12,829 nucleotides of DNA from positions 1-12,829 of the forward strand of contig DAOVPZ010000016.1 in the NCBI GenBank assembly GCA_030628975.1, written 5' to 3'. Shown piece after piece: positions 1 to 7,280 of this stretch. Under the pieces are notes generated by a model. That model saw nothing but the letters and a program-made list of their open reading frames with translations, was not told where the DNA came from and made no database searches. Position numbers and translations under genes: made by a program. This DNA comes from Candidatus Cloacimonadota bacterium (lineage in GTDB: Bacteria > Cloacimonadota > Cloacimonadia > JGIOTU-2). The stretch's first letter is position 1. Every line of letters begins with the position of its first letter.

Positions 1-356
1 AACAGGATAATAAAGTTAATCTTAATTTTGATTTACAACAGATAATCAATAAGTCTACAAATATTGTAAAGACGAAAACAAAATGTATTATTTCACTTTC
101 TAATACAAAATTAGTTTTTGATAAAAAATTCAATTTAATATTGATACAATATGAAAAACTTAAAATTGTTCTAAATAATTACCAAAATAATTTTCCATAT
201 AGCTTGAATATATTTCAAGATGAAAAGGAATTAGCAAATCTAATTATTGACAATTGGAGTTTTCCTGAACTAAAAGACGAAGTTTTTAAGTTAAATATTT
301 CAGAGGATATAGAGATAATAAAAAGCGGTAATATAAGAGATATTAATAAGAAATAA
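1..356 (+). CDS. 3' end of an unrecognised gene (partial)
   Basis: The frame is open from position 3, the first complete codon, to a TAA at 354-356, giving about 117 C-terminal residues. A TTG at 141 lies inside this frame, but the uninterrupted reading from the window edge makes it more likely that the gene begins upstream of the window. The translation is rich in Asn, Ile, Lys and Leu, with an acidic stretch (residues roughly DNWSFPELKDEVFKL) and a basic tail ending DINKK. No signal peptide, membrane segment or catalytic motif can be made out. I do not recognise a family. It reads in the same direction as purB, 90 bases downstream, but a repeat-filled gap separates them, so co-transcription is possible and not shown. 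Confidence 0.6.
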   Translation, partial: QDNKVNLNFDLQQIINKSTNIVKTKTKCIISLSNTKLVFDKKFNLILIQYEKLKIVLNNYQNNFPYSLNIFQDEKELANLIIDNWSFPELKDEVFKLNISEDIEIIKSGNIRDINKK

Positions 357-359
357 ATA

Positions 360-416
360 CTCTGTGACCTCTTCACCCTTCGCAGTAGTACTGCTACGGA
401 GAACGGGTGTGCCTCT
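360..416. repeat. Palindromic repeat nested in a CTCTGTG-type repeat
   Basis: The gap before purB is much richer in GC than its surroundings. CACCC (374-378) pairs with GGGTG (405-409), enclosing a perfect inner hairpin GCAGT-AGT-ACTGC (382-394). On the left is CTCTGTGACCTC (360-371) and on the right TGTGCCTCT (408-416). Removing 372-407 would rejoin these into one continuous CTCTGTG-type string. The right arm GCTACGGAGAACGGG (393-407) matches 11 of 15 bases of the purQ insert at 2917-2931, suggesting a shared family. No T-tract follows, so this is not a classical terminator. The nesting is inferred. Confidence 0.6.
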
Positions 417-446
417 ATCGCAAAAGGTTGCAGAAAGGATTCAACT

Positions 447-1745
447 ATGATAGAAAGATATTCATTACCTGAAATGAAGAATATATGGAGTTTAGAAAAT
501 AAATTCAAAAAATGGTTAGAGATTGAGTTATCTGCTACTGAAGCGATGAACAAACTTGGAATCGTTCCAGATAAGGATTTACAAAATATAAAATCAAATG
601 CAAAATTTAGAGTTGAAGAAATCAATGAAATCGAAAAGAAGGTTAATCATGATGTTATTGCTTTTCTTACAAATGTTGCAAATTATGTTGGACCATCATC
701 CAGATTTATTCATTTAGGCATGACCTCTTCTGATATAATTGATACTGCCAATTCCTGCTTAATGAAAGATGCTGGTTGGATTATTTTAAAAGAGATGAAA
801 AACCTTGCCAAATCATTAAAAAAGAAAGCTTACAAATATAAACATACACCGTGTATCGGTCGTACACATGGTATTCATGCCGAGCCAACAACTTTTGGAC
901 TTAAGATAGCACTCTGGTTTGATGAAATGCAAAGAAATATCAAGAGAATGGAATACGCAGTTAAGAATATTTCTGTTGGACAAATTTCTGGAGTAGTCGG
1001 AACTTATGCACATATTGATACATTTGTAGAAGAGTATGTATGTAAAAAAATGGAATTGAAGCCTATAAACATATCAAACCAAATAATTCAAAGAGATAGA
1101 TATTCTCAATATATAACTTCAATAGCAATTATTGGTAGTACAATTGAGAAAATTACTACAGAAATTAGAGAATTACAAAGAACTGAAATTCATGAAGTTG
1201 AAGAAGGATTCACAAAAGGTCAAAAGGGTTCATCTGCAATGCCTCATAAGAAAAATCCAATTTTTTGTGAACGACTTTGTGGTATGGCTCGAATTTTAAG
1301 AGGAAATGCGATAACTGCGCTAGAGAATAATGCATTATGGAACGAACGGGATATTAGCCATTCTTCTACAGAAAGAATAATTATTCCTGATTCAACGATT
1401 TTAATACAATATATGTTAGTTAAAACTAAATCTTTAATTGATAATCTTGTAGTGTTCCCAGAAAATATGATGAGAAATATTGAACTGACAAATGGTTTGA
1501 TTTACTCACAAACAATCTTATTAGAATTAACAAAAAGAGGCATACCCAGAGAGAAGGCTTATGATATCGTTCAATCATGTGCAATGAAATGCTGGGAAAT
1601 AAAGCAATCTTTCAAAGACATTTTATTAACTAATGAGAGATTTATTAAAATTATAAAACCTGATGAGTTAGAGAAAATATTCTGTTTAGATAAATTTTTA
1701 AGTAAAATTGATTTTATTTTTGAAAGAGTATTTGAGAAAGAATGA
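447..1745 (+). CDS. purB: Adenylosuccinate lyase
   Basis: A 432-residue cytosolic enzyme of the fumarase/aspartase superfamily. It catalyses two fumarate-releasing steps in purine synthesis: SAICAR to AICAR, and adenylosuccinate to AMP. The superfamily signature SSAMPHKKNP is complete at residues 262-271 and carries the catalytic serine (Ser263). The family histidines are present at His68 (NHDV) and His141 (GRTHG), and TSSD lies in the N-terminal third. The length is normal for the short bacterial PurB type, and no disruption is seen. The ATG at 447 is preceded by GAAAGGA about 6 bases upstream. The gene leads a purine cluster with purS and purQ, though 158 bases containing two palindromes separate it from purS. 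Identification is secure from the motifs. Confidence 0.97.
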   Translation: MIERYSLPEMKNIWSLENKFKKWLEIELSATEAMNKLGIVPDKDLQNIKSNAKFRVEEINEIEKKVNHDVIAFLTNVANYVGPSSRFIHLGMTSSDIIDTANSCLMKDAGWIILKEMKNLAKSLKKKAYKYKHTPCIGRTHGIHAEPTTFGLKIALWFDEMQRNIKRMEYAVKNISVGQISGVVGTYAHIDTFVEEYVCKKMELKPINISNQIIQRDRYSQYITSIAIIGSTIEKITTEIRELQRTEIHEVEEGFTKGQKGSSAMPHKKNPIFCERLCGMARILRGNAITALENNALWNERDISHSSTERIIIPDSTILIQYMLVKTKSLIDNLVVFPENMMRNIELTNGLIYSQTILLELTKRGIPREKAYDIVQSCAMKCWEIKQSFKDILLTNERFIKIIKPDELEKIFCLDKFLSKIDFIFERVFEKE

Positions 1746-1748
1746 AAC

Positions 1749-1787
1749 TTGAAACTGTCCCGATAAATCGGGAGAAATTTGAAACTG
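1749..1787. repeat. Palindrome flanked by 9-bp direct repeats
   Basis: The palindrome TCCCGATAAATCGGGA (1758-1773) has a 6-bp stem and a TAAA loop. It is flanked by identical TTGAAACTG copies at 1749-1757 and 1779-1787. The layout resembles an inserted element with a target-site duplication. However, GAAACT also occurs at 1744-1749 and 1791-1796, so a local tandem repeat could give the same picture. The stem TCCCGAT/ATCGGGA recurs inside purQ at 2875-2891. No T-run follows. Confidence 0.6.
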
Positions 1788-1830
1788 AAAGAAACTATGC
1801 AGTTAATTCTAATATTTTTCGTGTTACTTC

Positions 1831-1878
1831 GAGTCCCCAATTCCTGAGCTCGTCAGGAACGGGCTTAATTGGGGATCG
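1831..1878. repeat. Long imperfect palindrome upstream of purS
   Basis: TCCCCAATT (1834-1842) pairs perfectly with AATTGGGGA (1867-1875). Inside, CCTGA (1843-1847) pairs with TCAGG (1853-1857), and an unpaired ACGGGCTT lies on the 3' side. The outer arms extend to a CGAG/TCG match with one bulge. It sits 16 bases before the purS Shine-Dalgarno. With no poly-T tract it looks more like a dispersed palindromic repeat than a terminator, although it could slow transcription or shield the messenger end. Confidence 0.55.
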
Positions 1879-1903
1879 TGGCTAATCTCTATAAGGAGAA
1901 TAT

Positions 1904-2167
1904 GTGAAAAAGGTAAAAATTTATGTAACTTTAAAACCAGAGGTGTTAGATCCACAAGGAAAAGTAATTATGAATACATTACACACTCTTGGATATAAAG
2001 ATATTTCTGAAGTCCGTGCCAGTAAATTTTTTGAAGTTACAATAAACTCAGATGATGAAAAATATATTAAAAACGAAATTGATGAAATTTGTGATAAAGT
2101 ACTCGCAAATCCGAATATTGAAACTTATAGATTTGAAATCTTGAGTTATCCCAATAAATCGGTGTGA
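1904..2167 (+). CDS. purS: Phosphoribosylformylglycinamidine synthase, PurS subunit
   Basis: An 87-residue small subunit of the three-part FGAM synthase (PurS-PurQ-PurL). PurS bridges the glutaminase and synthetase subunits and is needed for ammonia transfer between them. The family pattern is clear: an opening beta strand (KVKIYVTLKPEVLDPQGK), the conserved GY..I.EVR..K.FE segment, and the C-terminal VLANPNIETYRFEI. The start is GTG at 1904, set by AAGGAG at 1893-1898; an ATG two bases earlier is immediately followed by TGA and cannot serve. The last six residues (YPNKSV) and the stop coincide with a decayed copy of the TCCCGATAAATCGGGA palindrome, so the tail may have been altered by a repeat. 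purQ starts 49 bases downstream. Confidence 0.93.
   Translation: MKKVKIYVTLKPEVLDPQGKVIMNTLHTLGYKDISEVRASKFFEVTINSDDEKYIKNEIDEICDKVLANPNIETYRFEILSYPNKSV
2149..2163. repeat. Decayed palindrome at the purS 3' end
   Basis: TCCCAATAAATCGGT matches TCCCGATAAATCGGG of the perfect palindrome at 1758-1772 at 13 of 15 bases. It overlaps the final purS codons. Interpretation as a degraded member of the same repeat family rests on this one alignment. Confidence 0.4.
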
Positions 2168-2216
2168 ATTATAATTAATGATGTAATTCCCTGATAATAT
2201 CCATCTTAGATAAAAT

Positions 2217-2993
2217 ATGAAATATAACATTATAATATTTCCTGGCTCAAACTGTGATTATGATAGTTATTATGCTGTAAAAAAAATAATGCATGCTGAT
2301 GCTGATTATGTATGGCATAAAGACACAGAATTAAAAAATCCTGACTGTGTTATTCTACCTGGTGGATTTTCTTATGGTGATTATTTGCGTGCAGGGGCAA
2401 TAGCTAAATTTAGCCCAATTATGCAAGAGGTTATTAAATTTGCTAAATCAGGTGGTCTTGTTATTGGTATTTGCAATGGATTTCAGATGCTTACTGAAAC
2501 TGGATTGTTGCTTGGAACTTTATTGCAAAATAAATCTCTCCTTTTTGTTTGTAAACATCAATATATAAAGATTGTGAATAATGAAACACCTTTTACTAAT
2601 TTGTTACAAAAAGGAGATGTATTAGATATTCCTATAGCACATAATGAAGGAAATTATTATATTGATAAAATTGGATTGCAAAGATTAAATGATAATCAAC
2701 AGATTGTATTTCAGTACTGTAATAAAAATGGTGATGTAAATGATAGGGCAAATCCAAATGGAGCAATATCAAATATAGCTGGAATAATCAATGAAAAAGG
2801 AAATGTCCTTGGAATGATGCCTCATCCTGAAAGAGTTTCTGACCCTTCATTAAATTTAATTGACCCGCTGTCCATCCCGATTATATCGGGACGGTCGCCG
2901 ACGCTCCATAGCTTTGGCAACGGAGCGCGGACAGGTGGACAAGCGATTTTTAAATCTATTGAAAACTATATTATCCATAAATTAAAAATATAA
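2217..2993 (+). CDS. purQ: Phosphoribosylformylglycinamidine synthase, PurQ glutaminase subunit
   Basis: A class I glutamine amidotransferase that supplies ammonia from glutamine to PurL for conversion of FGAR to FGAM. The catalytic triad is visible: Cys86 in GICNGFQ, and His203 and Glu205 in MPHPER. The family features FPGSN(C)D at residues 8-14 and LPGGFSYGDYLRAGA at 47-61 are also present. At 258 residues it is longer than the usual 225-235. The excess is a 24-residue block (217-240, DNA 2865-2936) between the PHPER region and the last helix (GQAIFKSIENYI). This block is encoded by GC-rich palindromic DNA unlike the rest of the gene. The frame stays open through it, so the gene is probably functional. 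No clear Shine-Dalgarno precedes the ATG. PurL must be encoded elsewhere. Confidence 0.95.
   Translation: MKYNIIIFPGSNCDYDSYYAVKKIMHADADYVWHKDTELKNPDCVILPGGFSYGDYLRAGAIAKFSPIMQEVIKFAKSGGLVIGICNGFQMLTETGLLLGTLLQNKSLLFVCKHQYIKIVNNETPFTNLLQKGDVLDIPIAHNEGNYYIDKIGLQRLNDNQQIVFQYCNKNGDVNDRANPNGAISNIAGIINEKGNVLGMMPHPERVSDPSLNLIDPLSIPIISGRSPTLHSFGNGARTGGQAIFKSIENYIIHKLKI
2865..2936. repeat. In-frame palindromic element inside purQ
   Basis: Seventy-two bases, 45 of them G or C by hand count, lie within a clearly AT-rich gene. CTGTCC (2868-2873) pairs with GGACAG (2929-2934), enclosing two hairpins: TCCCGAT-TAT-ATCGGGA (2875-2891) and CGCTCC/GGAGCG (2902-2907 with 2922-2927). The length is a multiple of three, and removing it would join residue Asp216 directly to Gly241-Gln242, restoring a normal PurQ tail. 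The arms share sequence with repeats at 1758-1773 and 393-407. This resembles in principle the protein-coding palindromic elements (RPE) of Rickettsia; no sequence relation to them is claimed. Confidence 0.75.
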
Positions 2994-3053
2994 AATAAGA
3001 AACAAAAAATTAAAATGAAAAAAATTATATACTCTGAGTTTATCAAATAAAAG

Positions 3054-3749
3054 ATGAAACGCTTAAGTCAACTTTTAGATTTGTTTTTCCCGAATGTATG
3101 TCTTGTCTGCAAAGAAAAGTTGACTAATAATCATTGCATTTGTGAAAAATGTTTAAATGAATTGGTTCTTTTAGATATAAAAAAGTGTTTCTTCTGTGGT
3201 GAAAATCCTGCTCAAAATGGTCTCTGTGAACATTGTAAAAAAGAGTTGGATTTTGATGAATTTGTATCAGCATTTAAATTCGATAATGTTATTCAAAGTT
3301 TAATTCATAATCTCAAATATAATGAATATATGAAGATTGGAAAACTCTTAGGAGAATTGTTAGCAAATAGGTTATCAAAATATGAATTTATTTCTGATAT
3401 AGATTTTATTATTCCTGTTCCTCTTCATAAAGTCAAAGAGCGAGAACGAGGATTTAATCAATCTTATCTCATCTCAAAGGAAATATCAAATATATTAAAA
3501 ATTCCATTAGGAAAAAAGATTGTCAAAAGATCAAAATATACAAGAACCCAAACAAAGCTTACTAAAGAAGAAAGAGAAAAAAATGTTGGTGATGCTTTTA
3601 AAATTAAGTATCCAAAATTTGTAAAAGAAAAAATACTTTTGATAGTTGATGATGTCATTACAACTGGTGCAACTATGAAATCAATGGCACTACTTTTAAA
3701 GAAAATGGGAGCAAGAGAAGTATATGCTGCTTCAATTGCAAGAGCATAA
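3054..3749 (+). CDS. comF: ComF family phosphoribosyltransferase-like protein
   Basis: A 231-residue protein of the ComFC/GntX family, normal in length. The N-terminus carries a Cys-rich zinc-binding region with CXXC-type pairs (Cys16/19, 28/30/33, 45/48, 58/61). The C-terminal half is a type I phosphoribosyltransferase domain. It shows the family motif RERGFNQS at 130-137 and the PRPP-binding loop LIVDDVITTGAT at 196-207. In naturally competent bacteria ComFC supports DNA uptake from the cytosolic side, but the family is widespread in species not known to be competent, so a competence role here is not implied. No strong Shine-Dalgarno precedes the ATG. The next gene starts two bases after the stop, suggesting translational coupling. 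The upstream gap to purQ is only 60 bases. Confidence 0.9.
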   Translation: MKRLSQLLDLFFPNVCLVCKEKLTNNHCICEKCLNELVLLDIKKCFFCGENPAQNGLCEHCKKELDFDEFVSAFKFDNVIQSLIHNLKYNEYMKIGKLLGELLANRLSKYEFISDIDFIIPVPLHKVKERERGFNQSYLISKEISNILKIPLGKKIVKRSKYTRTQTKLTKEEREKNVGDAFKIKYPKFVKEKILLIVDDVITTGATMKSMALLLKKMGAREVYAASIARA

Positions 3750-3751
3750 TT

Positions 3752-4102
3752 ATGATAGTTGAAATTTCTAAAGAAGAAGCACAAGAACTTATGGATAAAG
3801 CTGCAAAGTTTTTAACTGAAAGACGACTCGGTTCACCTTCTCTTATGATTATTGAATCCTTAAGACCTTTGCATTTTATTGGTAGTCAATTATTATATAT
3901 GATTGCTCCTTTTGCAGAATTAATTTTTAATCCAACTGAGTACCAAAAATTTGCATGTACCCTTGAAAATGATGAAAATATTACTTATTTATTAAACCAG
4001 ATAGATAAATATGATGCAGAATTTCATTTTAAATTAAAAGAAGAAAAAAGGAAAATTAAAGAGTTAAAAAAGAAAAAGAAGGCTTTAAAAAAACTAAATT
4101 AA
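3752..4102 (+). CDS. Small protein of unknown function, coupled to comF
   Basis: A 116-residue protein that I cannot assign to a named family. Residues 1-28 look helical and charged. Residues 31-59 are largely hydrophobic and hold the most distinctive stretch (ESLRPLHFIGSQ, then APFAELIF), which could be a buried helix pair or weak membrane contact. Residues 60-87 contain EYQKFACTLEND and a short amphipathic segment. Residues 90-116 are Lys/Glu-rich and probably form a basic coiled coil. There is no signal peptide. The ATG lies two bases after the comF stop with no separate Shine-Dalgarno, so translation probably depends on comF, which is the only clue to a shared role. Its reality as a gene is supported by protein-like composition and tight packing. 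Confidence 0.75.
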   Translation: MIVEISKEEAQELMDKAAKFLTERRLGSPSLMIIESLRPLHFIGSQLLYMIAPFAELIFNPTEYQKFACTLENDENITYLLNQIDKYDAEFHFKLKEEKRKIKELKKKKKALKKLN

Positions 4103-4234
4103 TTTATATGATAAAAAAACCATTAGAATTACACAATATAAAATATAAAGAAAAGAACTTTCCCTTAATGGGGATTATCAAATTTTGTAATTAAGTACTT
4201 ATGTAATTCTTATATTTTGACAATAGGAGGAAAT

Positions 4235-6130
4235 ATGGCAAATGAACTAAGATCAATTCTTGCAACAGATTGTGGAAGCACTACAACCAAAGCAATTTTG
4301 ATTGAAATAATTGATGGTGTTTATAGATTAATAGTAAGAGGAGAAGCACCAACAACTGTTGAAGCTCCATTTGATGATGTTACCAAAGGTGTTTTAAATG
4401 CTGTTGAGGAAGTTGAAGATCTGGTTCATCTCAAAGGTGATAAAGAGAGAAAAATATTGCATAATGGAAAGATAGTGGTTCCACAAAAAGGCAGCCTTGG
4501 TGTAGATGCTTATGTCTCAACAAGTAGTGCTGGAGGTGGACTGCAGATGATGGTTGCAGGGGTTGTAAAGAGTATGACCGGTGAAAGTGCAGAAAGAGCT
4601 GCATTAGGAGCTGGTGCTATAGTTATGGATGTATTAGCAAGTAATGATAAAAGATTACCACATCAAAGGATTGAAAGAATCAGACATTTAAGACCTGATA
4701 TGATACTGCTCTCAGGTGGTATAGATGGCGGAACTACCAAGCATGTTGCAGAACTTGCAGAAATTATCTCAGCAGCAGATCCTAAGCCAAGATTAGGCTC
4801 AAGTTACAAATTGCCGATTATTTTTGCTGGTAATGTGAAAGCAAGGGATTTTGTTAAGGAAAATTTAGATGATAAAACAGATTTAATAATAACTGATAAT
4901 ATCAGACCTGTTCTTGAACGAGAAAATCTTGGACCAGCAAGAGATAAAATTCATGATCTATTTATGGAACATGTTATGGCACAAGCACCCGGTTATAAAA
5001 AATTAATGACATGGACAGTTGCAGAAACAGAAAAAGAAGAACTTGAAAATGTTCCAATTATGCCAACACCGGGAGCAGTTGGTAATATCATGAAAACAAT
5101 TGCGAAATTGGAAAATATTGAAGTTGTTGGTGTTGATATTGGAGGTGCAACAACTGACATTTTCTCAGTTTTTACAGAAGCTAAGATATTTAATAGAACT
5201 GTTAGTGCTAATCTTGGATTGAGTTACAGTATTTCAAATGTTCTTGCTTCAACTGGTATAAATAACATTATGCGTTGGGTTCCTTTTGATATTCCAGAAA
5301 AACAATTAAGAAATATGATAAAAAATAAAATGATTCGTCCAACAACAATACCTTTTCTTATGGAAGAATTAATCTTAGAGCAGGCAATTGCAAAAGAAGC
5401 TTTACGGCTTGCTTTTGAACAGCATAAAGAATTCGCAGTCACTCTAAAAGGAATGCAAAAAGAAAGTGAAATTGCTGATGCATTTGCACAAATAACTTCT
5501 GGTCAAACTATTGTTAATATGATGTCTCTTGATATTCTTGTTGGAAGTGGGGGAGTGTTATCTCATGCTCCTCGTAGAAACCAAGCTGCTATGATGCTTA
5601 TTGATGGATTTCTTCCTGAAGGTATAACCAAACTCGCTGTTGATAGTATCTTTATGATGCCACAACTGGGCGTGCTTTCTACAATAAGCGAAAAAGCAGC
5701 AACAGAAGTTTTTACCAAAGATTGTTTAATTCACTTAGGAACATGTGTTGCACCCAAGGGTAAATATAAAGAAGGTAAAGTTGCATTACATGCTAACATT
5801 GAATTGCCAGATAAGACATTTAATGAAGATATAAAATTTGGAGAAATTGTTCTATTAAAATTTGGTGTGGGTCAAAATGTAAAAGCAAAATTAAAACCCT
5901 TATCTGGTCTAGATTTGGGCGCCGGTAGAAATACTGAGATTAATACTGAACTATCTGGTGGTGTTGTTGGAATTGTCATTGATACCAGAGGAAGAGAAGA
6001 ATATTATGATGAACAACTTAAGAAAGAAACAATGCGTCTTCATCTACCTTCTGAAAATTCAGAAAGAATTAAAGCACTAAAAAAATGGATGAAAGCCTTA
6101 GAAGTTTATCCAGAAGATAGGCTTAAGTAG
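4235..6130 (+). CDS. Glutamate mutase MutL-like ASKHA ATPase
   Basis: A 631-residue member of the MutL/GlmL family, ASKHA-fold ATPases first noted beside glutamate mutase and thought to maintain B12-dependent mutases. The phosphate-1 motif lies at residues 8-19 (ILATDCGSTTTK) and the second nucleotide motif at 299-309 (GVDIGGATTDI). Between them are the family's STSSAGGGLQM segment near 95-105 and SGGIDGG near 160-166. The ATG at 4235 is chosen because AGGAGG lies at 4225-4230; an in-frame TTG at 4217 precedes that site and is rejected. The protein is long for the family, with an extra C-terminal region ending in a basic helix. No mutase subunit is encoded nearby, so the client may differ. 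The partner gene starts nine bases downstream, indicating an operon. Confidence 0.85.
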   Translation: MANELRSILATDCGSTTTKAILIEIIDGVYRLIVRGEAPTTVEAPFDDVTKGVLNAVEEVEDLVHLKGDKERKILHNGKIVVPQKGSLGVDAYVSTSSAGGGLQMMVAGVVKSMTGESAERAALGAGAIVMDVLASNDKRLPHQRIERIRHLRPDMILLSGGIDGGTTKHVAELAEIISAADPKPRLGSSYKLPIIFAGNVKARDFVKENLDDKTDLIITDNIRPVLERENLGPARDKIHDLFMEHVMAQAPGYKKLMTWTVAETEKEELENVPIMPTPGAVGNIMKTIAKLENIEVVGVDIGGATTDIFSVFTEAKIFNRTVSANLGLSYSISNVLASTGINNIMRWVPFDIPEKQLRNMIKNKMIRPTTIPFLMEELILEQAIAKEALRLAFEQHKEFAVTLKGMQKESEIADAFAQITSGQTIVNMMSLDILVGSGGVLSHAPRRNQAAMMLIDGFLPEGITKLAVDSIFMMPQLGVLSTISEKAATEVFTKDCLIHLGTCVAPKGKYKEGKVALHANIELPDKTFNEDIKFGEIVLLKFGVGQNVKAKLKPLSGLDLGAGRNTEINTELSGGVVGIVIDTRGREEYYDEQLKKETMRLHLPSENSERIKALKKWMKALEVYPEDRLK

Positions 6131-6138
6131 GATGTAAA

Positions 6139-7263
6139 ATGGCACAAGCATATACACCAGGATTGACAATTAGTAGAAGTATCATATTAAGAAAAGATAG
6201 AATATTACCACTTAAAGGTAAAGTTGTTGTGAGAATAGGAGATAAAGTTAGTTCTGACGATGTTGTAGCTCGAACTGAGTTACCCGGAGATATCCAACCA
6301 GTAAATGTAGCAAATAAATTAGGTATCCCTCCCGGAGATGTTCCTGATAAAATGGTAAAAAAAGTAGGTGATAAAATCGAAAAAGGAGAAATAATTGCTA
6401 CAAGTAAAATGCTGTTTGGTCTCTTTCGTAGTAATGTTACTTCTCCTATACAAGGAACTGTAGAAAATATCTCATCAATTACTGGACAGGTTCTATTACG
6501 AGAGCCACCTGTTCCAATAGAAGTTAAAGCATTTATTGATGGTATTGTTAGTAAGGTCTATGAAAATGAGGGAGTTGAAATTGAAAACAAATCCGCTTAT
6601 ATCCAGGGTATTTTCGGAATAGGTGGAGAGATTACAGGTGAAATTAAAATGGCTGTTGATAGTCCAGTTAGTACCTTAAATCCAGATTTAATAGATGAAA
6701 CATTTCGAGATAAAATTATCATTGGTGGCTCAATAGTTGATCTCCCTTCAATACAAAAAGCATTGGAGGTTAAAGCTAAAGGTATTGTTGCTGGTGGTAT
6801 TGATGATAGAGACCTTAAAGAATTCCTTGGCTTTGATATTGGTGTTGCAATTACTGGACATGAAGAAAAAGGAATAACTCTTGTCTTAACAGAAGGATTT
6901 GGACCTATTAAAATGGCTACTAAAACCTTTAATCTATTAAAAGATTTTAAAGGATATAAAGCTTCTATGCATGGTAAGACACAAATTCGTGCTGGTGTTA
7001 TGAGACCTGAAATAATAATTCCTATTCCATTTAAGGAAGAAGAATTAAAAATAGAATCTGAAGAAGCAAGTGGACTTAAAATTGGAAGCCTTATCCGTAT
7101 TATTCGTGAACCTAATTTTGGGAAATTATGCACTGTAACAGCATTACCAGAAGATTTGGCTGTTGTAGAAAGTGAAACAAAAGTAAGAATCCTAAAAGCA
7201 AAAATGGAAGATGGAAAAGAAATTATTGTCCCCAGACCAAATGTAGAGTCAATTGAGGAATAG
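6139..7263 (+). CDS. Conserved-looking protein with lipoyl-like and KOW-like regions, MutL partner
   Basis: A 374-residue soluble protein with no signal peptide, of a type I have no established function for. Residues 20-140 read as beta-rich lipoyl/hybrid-barrel-like repeats: PLKGKVVVRIGDKV, KVGDKIEKGEIIATSK, then SPIQGTVENISSITGQVLL. They lack the AMKM or DKA lysine context of true biotinyl or lipoyl domains. Residues 190-290 form a Gly-rich alpha/beta region (KGIVAGGIDDRDLKEF, DIGVAITGHEEKG). Residues 313-370 resemble a KOW/SH3 barrel (LKIGSLIRIIREPNFGKLCTV, then IIVPRPNVE). It starts nine bases after the MutL-like gene, with a weak AGGA sequence at the junction. The tight pairing suggests the two proteins act together. 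Domain calls are by eye and only moderately certain. Confidence 0.75.
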   Translation: MAQAYTPGLTISRSIILRKDRILPLKGKVVVRIGDKVSSDDVVARTELPGDIQPVNVANKLGIPPGDVPDKMVKKVGDKIEKGEIIATSKMLFGLFRSNVTSPIQGTVENISSITGQVLLREPPVPIEVKAFIDGIVSKVYENEGVEIENKSAYIQGIFGIGGEITGEIKMAVDSPVSTLNPDLIDETFRDKIIIGGSIVDLPSIQKALEVKAKGIVAGGIDDRDLKEFLGFDIGVAITGHEEKGITLVLTEGFGPIKMATKTFNLLKDFKGYKASMHGKTQIRAGVMRPEIIIPIPFKEEELKIESEEASGLKIGSLIRIIREPNFGKLCTVTALPEDLAVVESETKVRILKAKMEDGKEIIVPRPNVESIEE

Positions 7264-7280
7264 AACATTTGTTTCTCCTA

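Noticed and set aside
215..625. Minus-strand reading frame overlapping the start of purB
   Set aside because: It lies opposite purB and the upstream gene, crosses the palindromic repeat and has no recognisable protein features, so it is a shadow frame.
1831..1878. Rho-independent terminator after purB
   Set aside because: The stem is strong, but no run of T follows on either strand within the expected distance, and it lies before purS in the same direction. A dispersed palindrome fits better.
360..2936. CRISPR array formed by the recurring palindromes
   Set aside because: The copies are few, differ in sequence, are irregularly spaced and one lies inside a gene; no uniform spacers or cas genes are present.
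4103..4216. Promoter before the MutL-like gene (TTGTAA with TATATT)
   Set aside because: The boxes are 20 bases apart and a transcript from there would begin almost at the ribosome-binding site.
4217..4234. TTG at 4217 as the start of the MutL-like gene
   Set aside because: The strong AGGAGG at 4225-4230 lies after that codon and is correctly placed for the ATG at 4235.
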